Assembly (NCBI GenBank): GCA_000435335.1
Contig: FR891305.1
Span: 1-57,125 of the forward strand
Reading direction: 5' to 3'
From: Clostridium sp. CAG:964
Lineage (GTDB): Bacteria > Bacillota > Clostridia > Oscillospirales > Acutalibacteraceae
Length of the DNA: 57,125 nt
The position numbers and the translations under genes were made by a program. A model generated the notes under the pieces. The model searched no databases, was not told the origin of the DNA, and saw only the letters and a program-made list of their open reading frames with translations. This document shows positions 43,757-53,554 of the stretch, in pieces. Position 1 is the stretch's first letter; every line of letters begins with the position of its first letter.

Positions 43757-45697
43757 ATGGCTGTTTTAAGTGTTAGAAATTTAGCTATGACCTTTGTGGA
43801 GCGTACATTGTTTAGCGGTGCTTCCTTTGAGGTGGAGCAAAGAGATAAAATAGGATTTATAGGGGCAAACGGCGTAGGTAAAACAACTGTTTTTAAAATA
43901 TTAAGCAACAATTTAGAGCCTACAGAGGGCAGTGTTAATTACTCCAAAGACGCTGTTGTAGGCTATTTGGAACAGCACTCCTGTAATTTCCCCGAAAGAA
44001 ATATTTATGACGAGCTGTTGTCGGTTTTTGACAAGCTGATACAACAGGAAAAAGAGCTTGAGGAGCTGCCTGTGCTTATAGAGCTTGAGGAGGACGAAAA
44101 AGAGCGTGACCGCCTTATTGAAAAGCACCTGCAAATGCAGGAGGATTTTGAACGAAACGGCGGACTAACCTACAAAAGCCGTACAAGGTCGGCACTGCTG
44201 GGGCTGGGCTTTGCAGAGGATGAATTTGACAAAGAAACAGGAAAGCTGAGCGGAGGTCAGCGTTCAAAGCTTTGCTTGGCAAAGCTGCTTTTGTGCGGTG
44301 CAAATGTTTTGCTTCTTGACGAGCCTACAAACCACCTTGACATACAGTCTGTAGAGTGGCTGGAGAGCTTTATAAAGGATTTTAACGGTGCGGCTATAAT
44401 AATATCCCACGACAGATATTTTCTTGACGCAGTAACAAACAAAACCATTGAGCTTGAGCATAAAAAAATAACAGGCTACAAGGGCGGCTACAGTGAGTTT
44501 ATAGAGAAAAAAGAAAAAATTCTTGATGATATGCGTAAAAAATACGAAAATGACCTTAAGGAAATTAAGCGTATTGAGGGCATAGTAGAGCAGCAGAAGC
44601 GTTGGGGACAGGCTCATAATTATATTACTGCCCAAAGCAAGCAAAAACAGGCTGACAAGCTAAAGGAACAGCTGACAGAGCCGGAGGACCAAGCTCTTGA
44701 AAGCATACACTTTAGGTTTGAGCCAAAGCGTGTAAGCGGAAACGATGTTCTAAAAACAGAAAACCTTTCTAAATCCTTTGGCAGTAAAAAGCTGTTTTCA
44801 AATGTTAATTTAGACATTAAGCGAAAAGAGCGTGTGTTTATACTGGGAGCAAACGGCTGTGGAAAAACAACCCTTTTTAAAATATTAATGCACAAGCTAA
44901 ACGCAGACGCCGGCAGAATAGAATACGGCGTAAATGTTGACACAGGCTATTTTGACCAGGTGCAGGAAAGCCTGGATCTTAACAAAACAGCACTTGACGA
45001 GGTGTGGGATATGTTCCCGCAAATGACGCACACACAGGTACGCACCGCTTTAGGCTCGTTTTTGTTTAAGGGCGATGAGGTTTTTAAACAGCTTTCTACA
45101 TTCAGCGGCGGCGAGCGTGCAAGGGTGGCACTGCTTAAGCTAATGCTTGCAGGCGGCAATTTCCTTTTGCTTGACGAGCCTACAAACCATCTTGACACAG
45201 GCTCAAGAGAGGCCCTTGAAAATACCCTTAAAAGCTATGACGGTACCCTGCTTATAATCTCTCATGACCGCTATTTTATAAATAAGCTGGCAAGCAGGGT
45301 GTTGTACCTTGATAAAAACGGAATAACAGAGTACCTTGGCAATTATGATTTTTATGCCGAAAGGTCAAAGGAAAAAAGCAGTGCAGTTACAGCTGTAAAG
45401 CAGGGTACTGCGGAAAAGCCAAAGGTAAACGAGTACAAGCTAAGAAAAGAGCAGCAGTCAAACCTGCGCAAGCTAAAAACAAAAATACGCAGGTGCGAGG
45501 AGGAAATGGACAGTCTGGATAGCAGTATAGAGCAGGTTCAGCAGCAAATTTCAGACCCTGCTGCGGCAAGCGACTTTGACAAGCTTTTAGAGCTTACAAG
45601 CACTCTTGAAAAATACCAACAAAGGCAGTCCGAAATATGTGACGAGTGGGAGCAGCTGCAGCTGCAGGCAGAGGAAGCAGAGAGCCAAATGGGTTAA
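43757..45697 (+). CDS. ABC-F family ATPase
   Basis: 646 residues, two fused ABC domains without membrane segments. Walker A motifs are GANGVGKTT (36-44) and GANGCGKTT (in the second half), signatures are LSGGQRSK and FSGGERAR, and both LLLDEPTNHLD Walker B blocks are intact. A charged linker separates the domains and a C-terminal coiled coil (about residues 555-640) resembles Uup. ABC-F proteins act on the ribosome, some giving antibiotic protection; the Uup-like coiled coil favours a housekeeping role. GAAAGAGAG lies before the ATG. rpoB follows after 348 bases. Confidence 0.93.
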   Translation: MAVLSVRNLAMTFVERTLFSGASFEVEQRDKIGFIGANGVGKTTVFKILSNNLEPTEGSVNYSKDAVVGYLEQHSCNFPERNIYDELLSVFDKLIQQEKELEELPVLIELEEDEKERDRLIEKHLQMQEDFERNGGLTYKSRTRSALLGLGFAEDEFDKETGKLSGGQRSKLCLAKLLLCGANVLLLDEPTNHLDIQSVEWLESFIKDFNGAAIIISHDRYFLDAVTNKTIELEHKKITGYKGGYSEFIEKKEKILDDMRKKYENDLKEIKRIEGIVEQQKRWGQAHNYITAQSKQKQADKLKEQLTEPEDQALESIHFRFEPKRVSGNDVLKTENLSKSFGSKKLFSNVNLDIKRKERVFILGANGCGKTTLFKILMHKLNADAGRIEYGVNVDTGYFDQVQESLDLNKTALDEVWDMFPQMTHTQVRTALGSFLFKGDEVFKQLSTFSGGERARVALLKLMLAGGNFLLLDEPTNHLDTGSREALENTLKSYDGTLLIISHDRYFINKLASRVLYLDKNGITEYLGNYDFYAERSKEKSSAVTAVKQGTAEKPKVNEYKLRKEQQSNLRKLKTKIRRCEEEMDSLDSSIEQVQQQISDPAAASDFDKLLELTSTLEKYQQRQSEICDEWEQLQLQAEEAESQMG

Positions 45698-46045
45698 AAA
45701 CGGCTGTGTTTTGCGTCTGTTTCACCTTGTAAAAGATAAAACGCTGCCGAGTGTGCCAAACAGGCCTAAAATTCCGATTTTTACCGTAAAGCTCGGCAAA
45801 ATGTTGAAAAGTTGAAAACCTTAGAGAAATTTTATCCTAAAAATTAAAAACCCCTTGACAAGCCTTTGTCAAGGGGTTATACTTATAAAATGCAACATAA
45901 TGGCAAAAAGTGCCCGATTCACCTATCTGATGAATGAATATTAGCACAGATTTTTTTAAAAATCAATAGTTTTTCGGAAAAATCTTCTGCCGTTAGATTT
46001 TAATAATTATTGCGGACTAAATTTTATGAACGGAGTGATACGCCT
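45698..46045. other. Leader region upstream of rpoB
   Basis: It contains a hairpin (45849-45878) and the rpoB ribosome binding site GGAGTGAT. I see no L10-leader-like structure and no clear -35/-10 pair. The usual rplJ-rplL genes are not directly upstream, so rpoB probably has its own promoter in this region. Confidence 0.5.
45849..45883. terminator. Hairpin between the ABC-F gene and rpoB
   Basis: AACCCCTTGACAA (45849-45861) pairs perfectly with TTGTCAAGGGGTT (45866-45878) around a 4-base loop. The T tail is poor (ATACTT), so it could be a terminator or an attenuator. Confidence 0.65.
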
Positions 46046-49000
46046 ATGGTAAAAGTCAAGCCTGTAAAACTTGGTAGAACCGAAAGAATGTCTTTCGCAA
46101 AAATTGACGAAGTTATTGAAATGCCTAACCTTATCGAGGTGCAGAAAAACTCATACCAGTGGTTCCTAAACGAGGGACTAAAGGAGGTTTTTAAGGATGT
46201 GTCGGGTATTACCAGCCACACCGGTACCTATGTTTTGGATTTCATTGACTATACGCTGGATGTTGACAACCCTAACTACAGCGTAAAGGAGTGTAAGGAA
46301 AGAGACGCAACATATGCTGCTCCTTTGCGTGTAACCGCTACACTTACAAATACCGAAACAGGTGAAATTAAGAAGTCAAATGTATTTATGGGTGACTTCC
46401 CGCTTATGACAGCAAGCGGCACATTTGTTATTAACGGTGCTGAAAGAGTTATAGTATCTCAGCTTGTAAGGTCGCCGGGCGTATACTACAAAATGGAGTA
46501 CGACAAGACATCAAAGAAGATTTTCAGTGCTACAGTTATTCCTAACAGGGGTGCTTGGCTTGAATATGAAAACGACCTGAACGATGTTTTCTATGTTCGT
46601 ATTGATAAAAACAGAAAAATTCCTATAACAGTATTTATAAGAGCCTTGGGCTTGGGTACAGACGCTCAAATTCTTGATTACTTCGGTGATGATGAGAGAA
46701 TTCGTGCTACACTCGAAAAGGACCCTTGCCACAACACAGAGGAGGCTTTGCTTGAGGTTTACAAAAAGCAAAGACCGGGTGAGCCGCCGGTGCTTGAAAA
46801 CGCACAAAGTCACCTGTTCGGTTTGTTCTTTGACGGCAGGAGATACGATATGTCCAGAGTAGGCCGTTATAAGTACAACAAAAAGCTCGGCATTGCTCCA
46901 AGATTAAACGGTCAAAAGCTGGCAGAGCCTATAGCAGACCCACGCACAGGCGAGCTTATAGCTATGCCTGACGAGGTTATCAGCAAGGAAAAATCACTGC
47001 AAATTCAGAATGCCGGCGTTAAGCAGGCCGTTGTCTATGACGCAGAGGGTGCAAGAGTAAAAATACTTGCAAACGGTATGGTTGACATTAGCGAATATGT
47101 TGACTTTGACGCCGAGGCAGAGTGCAACATCAACGAGATGGTACAGTTTGATGTGCTTACTGAAATTCTTGACGCTTGCGGCGACGACGAGGAGGAGCTT
47201 AAAAATCAGCTTAGACTCAGAAGGCCGGAGCTTATACCTAATACAATTACTATTGACGATATTTTTGCAACTATCAGCTATATGAACAACCTGGCACACG
47301 GCATAGGTGTTACAGACGACATTGACCACCTGGGCAACCGTCGTATTCGTTGCGTTGGTGAGCTGCTTCAAAATCAGTTTAGAATAGGCTTCTCAAGACT
47401 TGAAAGAGTTATCAGAGAAAGAATGACGCTGAATGCTCAGGATATAGAGGGACTTACACCTAACAATCTGATTAATATTCGTCCTGTTACTGCGGCTATT
47501 AAAGAGTTTTTTGGTTCTTCGCCGTTGTCACAGTTTATGGATCAGACAAACCCTCTTGCCGAGCTTACACATAAAAGAAGACTTTCTGCTCTTGGTCCCG
47601 GCGGTTTGTCAAGAGACAGAGCAGGATTTGAGGTTCGAGATGTTCACTACAGCCACTACGGACGTATGTGCCCTATTGAAACCCCTGAAGGCCCTAACAT
47701 CGGTTTGATTTCGTATCTTGCAACATTTGCAAAAATTAATAAATACGGCTTTATCGAGGCTCCTTTCCGTAAGGTTGACAAGGAGAGAGGCGTTGTAACA
47801 GACGAAGTTGTTTATATGACAGCAGATGAAGAGGACAACTACATTGTTGCACAGGCTAATGTTCCTCTTGATGATGAGGGACACTTTAAGAATCAAATAG
47901 TAAACGGCAGATGCAGAGATGAATTTGTGGAGCTTGACCGTGAACGCTTTGACTATATGGATGTATCACCTAGAATGGTTGTATCTGTTGCTACGGCAAT
48001 GATTCCGTTCTTGGAAAACGACGACGCAAACCGTGCTCTTATGGGCTCTAACATGCAGCGTCAGGCAGTGCCTCTGCTTGTTACCGAGTCACCTATTGTC
48101 GGTACCGGTATGGAGTATAAGGCAGGCGTTGATTCAGGCATATGCGTGCTTTCCGAGGAGGACGGCGTGGTGCTTAGCGTAAGTGCAGACAAGGTTTCTG
48201 TTCGCTATGACTCCGGCAGAATTCAAGACTTTGAAATTACAAAGTTTATGCGTTCTAACCAAAGCACATGTATTAATCAGGTTCCTGTTGTTTCAAAGGG
48301 ACAAAGAGTTAAAAAGAACGAGGTGCTTGCTGACGGGCCGGCTACACATAACGGTGAAATCAGCTTGGGAAGAAACGCACTTATCGGCTTTATGACCTGG
48401 GAGGGCTATAACTACGAGGATGCCGTTCTTATTAACGAAAAAATTGTTAGAGATGATGTTTACACATCAATTCATATAGAGGAATACGAAACAGAGGCAA
48501 GAGATACAAAGCTTGGCCCTGAGGATATTACAAGAGATATTCCTAATGTAGGCGAGGATATGCTGAAAGACCTTGACGAGGAAGGTATTATTCATATTGG
48601 TGCTGAGGTTAAGGCAGGCGATATTCTTGTTGGTAAGGTTACGCCAAAGGGCGAAACAGAGCTGACAGCCGAGGAAAGACTGCTAAGAGCTATCTTCGGT
48701 GAAAAGGCAAGAGAGGTAAGAGATACTTCCCTAAGAGTTCCGCACGGTGAATGCGGTATTGTAGTAGATGTAAAGGTGTTTACCCGTGAAAACAGTCCTG
48801 ACGAGCTGCAGCCTGGCGTAAATAAGGTTGTTCGCTGCTATTTGGCACAAAAGAGAAAAATCTCTGTTGGTGATAAGATGGCAGGCCGTCACGGCAACAA
48901 GGGTGTCGTTTCGAGAATACTGCCTATGGAGGATATGCCATTCCTGCCGGACGGTACTCCGCTGGATATTGTGCTTAACCCATTGGGCGTACCTTCTCGT

Positions 49001-49870
49001 ATGAACATCGGACAGGTACTGGAGGTTCACCTGGGCTACGCCGCAAAGGCACTTGGCTGGAAAATTATGACACCTGTATTTGACGGTGCACATGAGCAGG
49101 ACATCTTTAAGATTTACGAGGATATTCTTGAGAAATCGAAGAAGGGCGAGCTGCCGCCGCCTGAGTCACCAAAGTATATTGATTTTACAGAGTGCTTCAA
49201 CAAGAACGGCATTTCTATGGAGTGTAAAACAAAGCTTCGTGACGGCAGAACAGGCGAATGGTTTGACAACCCTGTTACAGTTGGCTATATGTACTACCTA
49301 AAGCTGCACCACTTGGTAGACGATAAAATTCACGCTCGTTCTACAGGCCCTTATTCACTGGTTACACAGCAGCCTCTTGGCGGTAAGGCACAGTTTGGCG
49401 GACAGCGTTTCGGTGAGATGGAGGTTTGGGCACTTGAGGCTTACGGTGCTGCCTACACCCTGCAGGAAATTCTGACGGTAAAGTCAGACGATGTTGTAGG
49501 CCGTGTTAAGACATACGAAGCTATTGTTAAGGGACAAAATATTCCTACCCCCGGTGTACCGGAGTCCTTTAAGGTTCTTATTAAAGAGCTTCAGTCTCTT
49601 GCACTTGATGTCAGAGTTCTTGACAAGGACAACAAGGAAATAGATTTAAGACAGCATTTTGATGATGATGACGATATTCCTGTAGCTAACAATGCCGACA
49701 GCGAATCAGAAGACCTGATGGAGTCAGAAAATGTTATGACCGATATGGACGGCTACCAGTATGACGAGGATCAGGAGGGCGACATTATGGTTGATGAATC
49801 GGGCTTTGCCGAGGAAGAAACAGAGGATTTGCTTGACTTCGGTGACGGCTACGGAAGTGACGAGCTTTAA
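46046..49870 (+). CDS. rpoB: DNA-directed RNA polymerase subunit beta
   Basis: 1274 residues from ATG 46046, which has GGAGTGAT about 9 bases upstream; the longer frame from 46010 is not supported by a ribosome binding site. It forms the catalytic cleft of RNA polymerase with RpoC. All core blocks are present, including the rifampicin-pocket region near residues 485-520 and the C-terminal GGQRFGEMEVWALEAYGA. In the rifampicin region the sequence reads FFGSSPLSQFMDQ: Pro replaces the Gln that equals E. coli Q510. The C-terminus is long and acidic (DDDD, ESED, DEDQEGD). rpoC follows after 20 bases. Confidence 0.99.
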   Translation: MVKVKPVKLGRTERMSFAKIDEVIEMPNLIEVQKNSYQWFLNEGLKEVFKDVSGITSHTGTYVLDFIDYTLDVDNPNYSVKECKERDATYAAPLRVTATLTNTETGEIKKSNVFMGDFPLMTASGTFVINGAERVIVSQLVRSPGVYYKMEYDKTSKKIFSATVIPNRGAWLEYENDLNDVFYVRIDKNRKIPITVFIRALGLGTDAQILDYFGDDERIRATLEKDPCHNTEEALLEVYKKQRPGEPPVLENAQSHLFGLFFDGRRYDMSRVGRYKYNKKLGIAPRLNGQKLAEPIADPRTGELIAMPDEVISKEKSLQIQNAGVKQAVVYDAEGARVKILANGMVDISEYVDFDAEAECNINEMVQFDVLTEILDACGDDEEELKNQLRLRRPELIPNTITIDDIFATISYMNNLAHGIGVTDDIDHLGNRRIRCVGELLQNQFRIGFSRLERVIRERMTLNAQDIEGLTPNNLINIRPVTAAIKEFFGSSPLSQFMDQTNPLAELTHKRRLSALGPGGLSRDRAGFEVRDVHYSHYGRMCPIETPEGPNIGLISYLATFAKINKYGFIEAPFRKVDKERGVVTDEVVYMTADEEDNYIVAQANVPLDDEGHFKNQIVNGRCRDEFVELDRERFDYMDVSPRMVVSVATAMIPFLENDDANRALMGSNMQRQAVPLLVTESPIVGTGMEYKAGVDSGICVLSEEDGVVLSVSADKVSVRYDSGRIQDFEITKFMRSNQSTCINQVPVVSKGQRVKKNEVLADGPATHNGEISLGRNALIGFMTWEGYNYEDAVLINEKIVRDDVYTSIHIEEYETEARDTKLGPEDITRDIPNVGEDMLKDLDEEGIIHIGAEVKAGDILVGKVTPKGETELTAEERLLRAIFGEKAREVRDTSLRVPHGECGIVVDVKVFTRENSPDELQPGVNKVVRCYLAQKRKISVGDKMAGRHGNKGVVSRILPMEDMPFLPDGTPLDIVLNPLGVPSRMNIGQVLEVHLGYAAKALGWKIMTPVFDGAHEQDIFKIYEDILEKSKKGELPPPESPKYIDFTECFNKNGISMECKTKLRDGRTGEWFDNPVTVGYMYYLKLHHLVDDKIHARSTGPYSLVTQQPLGGKAQFGGQRFGEMEVWALEAYGAAYTLQEILTVKSDDVVGRVKTYEAIVKGQNIPTPGVPESFKVLIKELQSLALDVRVLDKDNKEIDLRQHFDDDDDIPVANNADSESEDLMESENVMTDMDGYQYDEDQEGDIMVDESGFAEEETEDLLDFGDGYGSDEL

Positions 49871-49890
49871 TTCGGGAGGTAAGGCATATA

Positions 49891-52800
49891 ATGGAATTTA
49901 ATACATTTGAATCAATAAAAATCGGACTTGCTTCACCTAAGCAGATTAGAGAATGGTCATATGGAGAGGTTACTAAGCCGGAAACAATTAACTACCGTAC
50001 ACTAAAGCCGGAAACAGACGGCCTTTTCTGTGAAAGAATTTTCGGGCCGCAAAAGGACTGGGAGTGTCACTGCGGTAAGTATAAGAGAATTCGCTACAAG
50101 GGCAAGGTATGCGAGCGTTGCGGCGTTGAAATAACACGCTCTAAGGTTCGTAGAGAAAGAATGGGCCACATTGAGCTGGCCGCTCCTGTTTCTCACATTT
50201 GGTACTTTAAGGGTATTCCTTCAAGAATAGGTCTAATGCTTGACCTTTCACCAAGACTGCTGGAAAAGGTGCTTTACTTTGCTTCATATATTGTAACCGA
50301 CCCTGGCGAGGGTACAGGACTTGAAAAGCAGCAAATTCTAAGCGACAACGAATACAGAGAAATGCGTGAGAAGTACGAGGACGACTTCCAGGCAGGTATG
50401 GGTGCCGAGGCTATTAAAAAGCTTTTGGAGGAGATTGACCTTGAGAAGCTTTCTGCTCAGCTAAAGGAAGAGCTTGAAACAGCCAGCGGTCAGAAAAAGG
50501 TTCGTTTGGTTAAAAGGCTTGAGGTTGTTGAGGCGTTTAGAATGTCCGGCAACCGTCCGGAATGGATGATTATGGATGTAGTGCCTGTTATTCCACCGGA
50601 TATTCGTCCTATGGTACAGCTTGACGGCGGCAGATTTGCTACATCTGACCTAAACGACTTGTACCGCAGAGTTATTAACAGAAATAACCGTTTGAAAAAG
50701 CTTTTAGAGCTTGAAGCACCAGATATTATTATAAGAAACGAAAAGCGTATGCTGCAGGAGTCTGTAGACGCACTTATAGACAACGGCAGACGAGGCAGAC
50801 CTGTTACAGGCCCTAACAACAGAGCATTGAAGTCACTGTCTGATATGCTAAAGGGTAAGCAGGGCCGTTTCCGTCAGAACCTGCTTGGTAAGCGTGTTGA
50901 CTATTCAGGCCGTTCGGTTATCGTAGTAGGACCTGAACTGAAAATGTACCAGTGCGGCTTGCCTAAGGAAATGGCACTCGAGCTGTTTAAGCCTTTCGTT
51001 ATGAAGAGATTGGTAGAAACTAAGGTTTCAGCTAACATTAAGGCAGCCAGAAAGGCTGTAGAGAGAGCTAAGCCGGAGGTTTGGGACGCACTGGAGGTTG
51101 TAATTAAGGGACACCCTGTATTGCTTAACCGTGCTCCTACACTTCACAGACTTGGTATTCAGGCGTTTGAGCCTGTACTTGTAGAGGGCAGAGCATTAAA
51201 GCTGCATCCACTTGTTTGTACAGCGTATAATGCTGACTTTGACGGCGACCAGATGGCTGTTCATGTACCATTGTCGGCAGAGGCACAGGCAGAGGCAAGG
51301 TTCCTTATGCTTGCAGCAGGCAACCTGCTTAAGCCTTCGGACGGCCGTCCTGTTGCAGTACCTTCACAGGATATGATCTTGGGCTCATACTACTTGACGC
51401 TTGACAAGAACGGTGAGCCGGGCGAGGGCAAAATCTTCAGAAATGAAGACGAGGCTCTAATGGCGTATGACGCTAAGTATATTACGCTTCATTCAAAGAT
51501 TAAGGTTCGCCGTACTCAGGAAATTAACGGTGAAATGAAGACAGGCCTTGTTGATACAACAGTTGGTCGTATTATATTTAACAGACCTATTCCGCAGGAT
51601 CTTGGCTTTGTTGACAGAAGTATTCCTGAAAACGAGCTGAAATATGAAATTGACTTCTTGGTTGGTAAGTCACAGCTTGGCAAAATTATTGACAAGTGCA
51701 TAAGAGTACACGGTACACAGGTAACATCACAGGTGCTTGACTCTATTAAGTCACAGGGCTACAAGTATTCTACAATAGGTGCTATTACCGTTGCTGTATG
51801 CGACGCAGCTATTCCGCCGGCTAAGAAAGAGATTATTGCTAAGGCCGAGGTTGATAAGGACGAAATTACAGAGCTTTATAACGAAGGTCTAATGAGTAAC
51901 GAAGAGCGTTACAAGAATGTTCTTAAAATTTGGAATAAGGCTACAGATGATGTTACAGAGGCACTAAAGAATAATATGGACGCCTACAACCCAATTTGGA
52001 TGATGGCTGATTCCGGTGCCCGTGGTAGTATGTCTCAGATTAGACAGCTTGCAGGTATGCGTGGTCTTATTGCAAATACATCGGGTAAAACTATTGAAAT
52101 TCCTATCAGAGCTAACTACCGTGAAGGTCTGAACATTTTGGAATACTTTATTTCCTCCCGTGGTGCCAGAAAGGGACTTGCCGATACAGCACTTAGAACA
52201 GCCGACTCAGGTTATCTTACTCGTAGACTTGTTGATGTATCTCAGGATGTTATTGTTAGAGAGGACGACTGCGGTACACACGACGGTATCGACATTTATA
52301 CTATTTACGATGGCAAGAGAAAGATTGAAGATATAAGAGAAAGACTCCTTGGCAGATATTTGGCTGAAGACTTTATTGACCCACAGACAGGTGAGGTGCT
52401 TGTAAGCAAGGAAACTATGATGGGCGACAAGGAAGCAGACATTATCTCAGGCAGCGGAGTTGAAAAGATTAAAATCCGTTCAATTCTTGGCTGCAGAGCA
52501 AAGCACGGTGTTTGCCGTAAGTGCTATGGCTCTAACCTTGCAAACGGTATGCCTGTTACAGTAGGTGAGGCTGTTGGTACTATTGCGGCTCAGTCTATCG
52601 GTGAGCCGGGTACACAGCTTACAATGCGTACATTCCACACCGGTGGTGTTGCAGGCGGCGAGGATATTACACAGGGTCTTCCAAGAGTAGAAGAATTGTT
52701 TGAAAGCAGAAGACCGAAGCACCAGGCTATTCTAAGTGAAATAGACGGCGAGGTTCGCTTTGAAACTATTAAGGGTGCACGCCATGCTGTTATCTTTAAT

Positions 52801-53469
52801 AAGGAAACAGCTGACGAAAGAAGCTACTTGATTCCTCACGGCTCAAGAGAGAAAATCCAAGAGGGCCAGTTTGTTTCAAAGGGCGATATGCTTACAGAGG
52901 GTGCTAAAAATCCACACGATGTTCTTGACATTTTAGGTGTTGAGGCTGTTCAGAATTACCTTATAGAAGAGGTACAGCGTACCTACCGTCTACAGGGTGT
53001 TGCTATCAATGACAAGCACATTGAGGTTATTGTACGCCAGATGATGCGTAAGGTTAAGATAGATGAGCCGGGCTCAACAAATCTAATGACAGGTGCTCAA
53101 ATTGATAAGAATGACTTTATTACTGCAAACGAAGAAATTCAGAGCAGAATAGATGCCGGTGAAACAGACCTTGAACTGGCAACAGCTACACAACAGCTGC
53201 TTGGTATTACCAAGGCTTCACTTGCTACAGACAGCTTCTTGTCAGCTGCGTCATTCCAGGAAACAACCCGTGTTCTTACAGATGCTGCTATCAAGGGTAA
53301 GGTTGACCCGTTGGTAGGCTTGAAAGAAAATGTAATTATCGGTAAGCTGATACCTGCCGGTACAGGTATGAAGCGATACAGCAATGTAGAGCTTGAAGAA
53401 AACTTCACTACTCCTACACCGGTTGTTGACCAGGTTATAGAGCAGAATAACGAAGTGTCAAATAATTAA
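49891..53469 (+). CDS. rpoC: DNA-directed RNA polymerase subunit beta'
   Basis: 1192 residues, typical Firmicutes length without large lineage inserts. The N-terminal zinc finger is CHCGKYKRIRYKGKVCERCG, the catalytic Mg2+ triad is Asp449, Asp451 and Asp453 in NADFDGDQ, and the second zinc site is CRAKHGVCRKC. The bridge helix and trigger loop blocks (QSIGEPGTQLTMRTFHTGG split) are intact. GGGAGG lies before the ATG. It is the last gene of the rpoBC unit, ended by the terminator at 53495-53549. Confidence 0.99.
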   Translation: MEFNTFESIKIGLASPKQIREWSYGEVTKPETINYRTLKPETDGLFCERIFGPQKDWECHCGKYKRIRYKGKVCERCGVEITRSKVRRERMGHIELAAPVSHIWYFKGIPSRIGLMLDLSPRLLEKVLYFASYIVTDPGEGTGLEKQQILSDNEYREMREKYEDDFQAGMGAEAIKKLLEEIDLEKLSAQLKEELETASGQKKVRLVKRLEVVEAFRMSGNRPEWMIMDVVPVIPPDIRPMVQLDGGRFATSDLNDLYRRVINRNNRLKKLLELEAPDIIIRNEKRMLQESVDALIDNGRRGRPVTGPNNRALKSLSDMLKGKQGRFRQNLLGKRVDYSGRSVIVVGPELKMYQCGLPKEMALELFKPFVMKRLVETKVSANIKAARKAVERAKPEVWDALEVVIKGHPVLLNRAPTLHRLGIQAFEPVLVEGRALKLHPLVCTAYNADFDGDQMAVHVPLSAEAQAEARFLMLAAGNLLKPSDGRPVAVPSQDMILGSYYLTLDKNGEPGEGKIFRNEDEALMAYDAKYITLHSKIKVRRTQEINGEMKTGLVDTTVGRIIFNRPIPQDLGFVDRSIPENELKYEIDFLVGKSQLGKIIDKCIRVHGTQVTSQVLDSIKSQGYKYSTIGAITVAVCDAAIPPAKKEIIAKAEVDKDEITELYNEGLMSNEERYKNVLKIWNKATDDVTEALKNNMDAYNPIWMMADSGARGSMSQIRQLAGMRGLIANTSGKTIEIPIRANYREGLNILEYFISSRGARKGLADTALRTADSGYLTRRLVDVSQDVIVREDDCGTHDGIDIYTIYDGKRKIEDIRERLLGRYLAEDFIDPQTGEVLVSKETMMGDKEADIISGSGVEKIKIRSILGCRAKHGVCRKCYGSNLANGMPVTVGEAVGTIAAQSIGEPGTQLTMRTFHTGGVAGGEDITQGLPRVEELFESRRPKHQAILSEIDGEVRFETIKGARHAVIFNKETADERSYLIPHGSREKIQEGQFVSKGDMLTEGAKNPHDVLDILGVEAVQNYLIEEVQRTYRLQGVAINDKHIEVIVRQMMRKVKIDEPGSTNLMTGAQIDKNDFITANEEIQSRIDAGETDLELATATQQLLGITKASLATDSFLSAASFQETTRVLTDAAIKGKVDPLVGLKENVIIGKLIPAGTGMKRYSNVELEENFTTPTPVVDQVIEQNNEVSNN

Positions 53470-53494
53470 AATTAATGCCCATTATGGGTAATAC

Positions 53495-53549
53495 AAAAGC
53501 ACAGCCGCAGTTTTAAACGAAACTGCAGGCTGTGCTTTTGTGCTTTTTT
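53495..53549 (+). terminator. Terminator of rpoBC
   Basis: A long interrupted stem (AAAAGCACAGCC...GCAGTTT with its complement ending at 53539) has a T-rich tail TGCTTTTTT. It sits between the convergent rpoC and ogg-type genes and can also serve the minus strand. Confidence 0.9.
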
Positions 53550-53554
53550 ATTTT

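Noticed and set aside
45606..45815. Small plus-strand frame crossing the ABC-F stop codon
   Set aside because: It is out of frame with the ABC-F gene, mostly inside it, and lacks a start signal.
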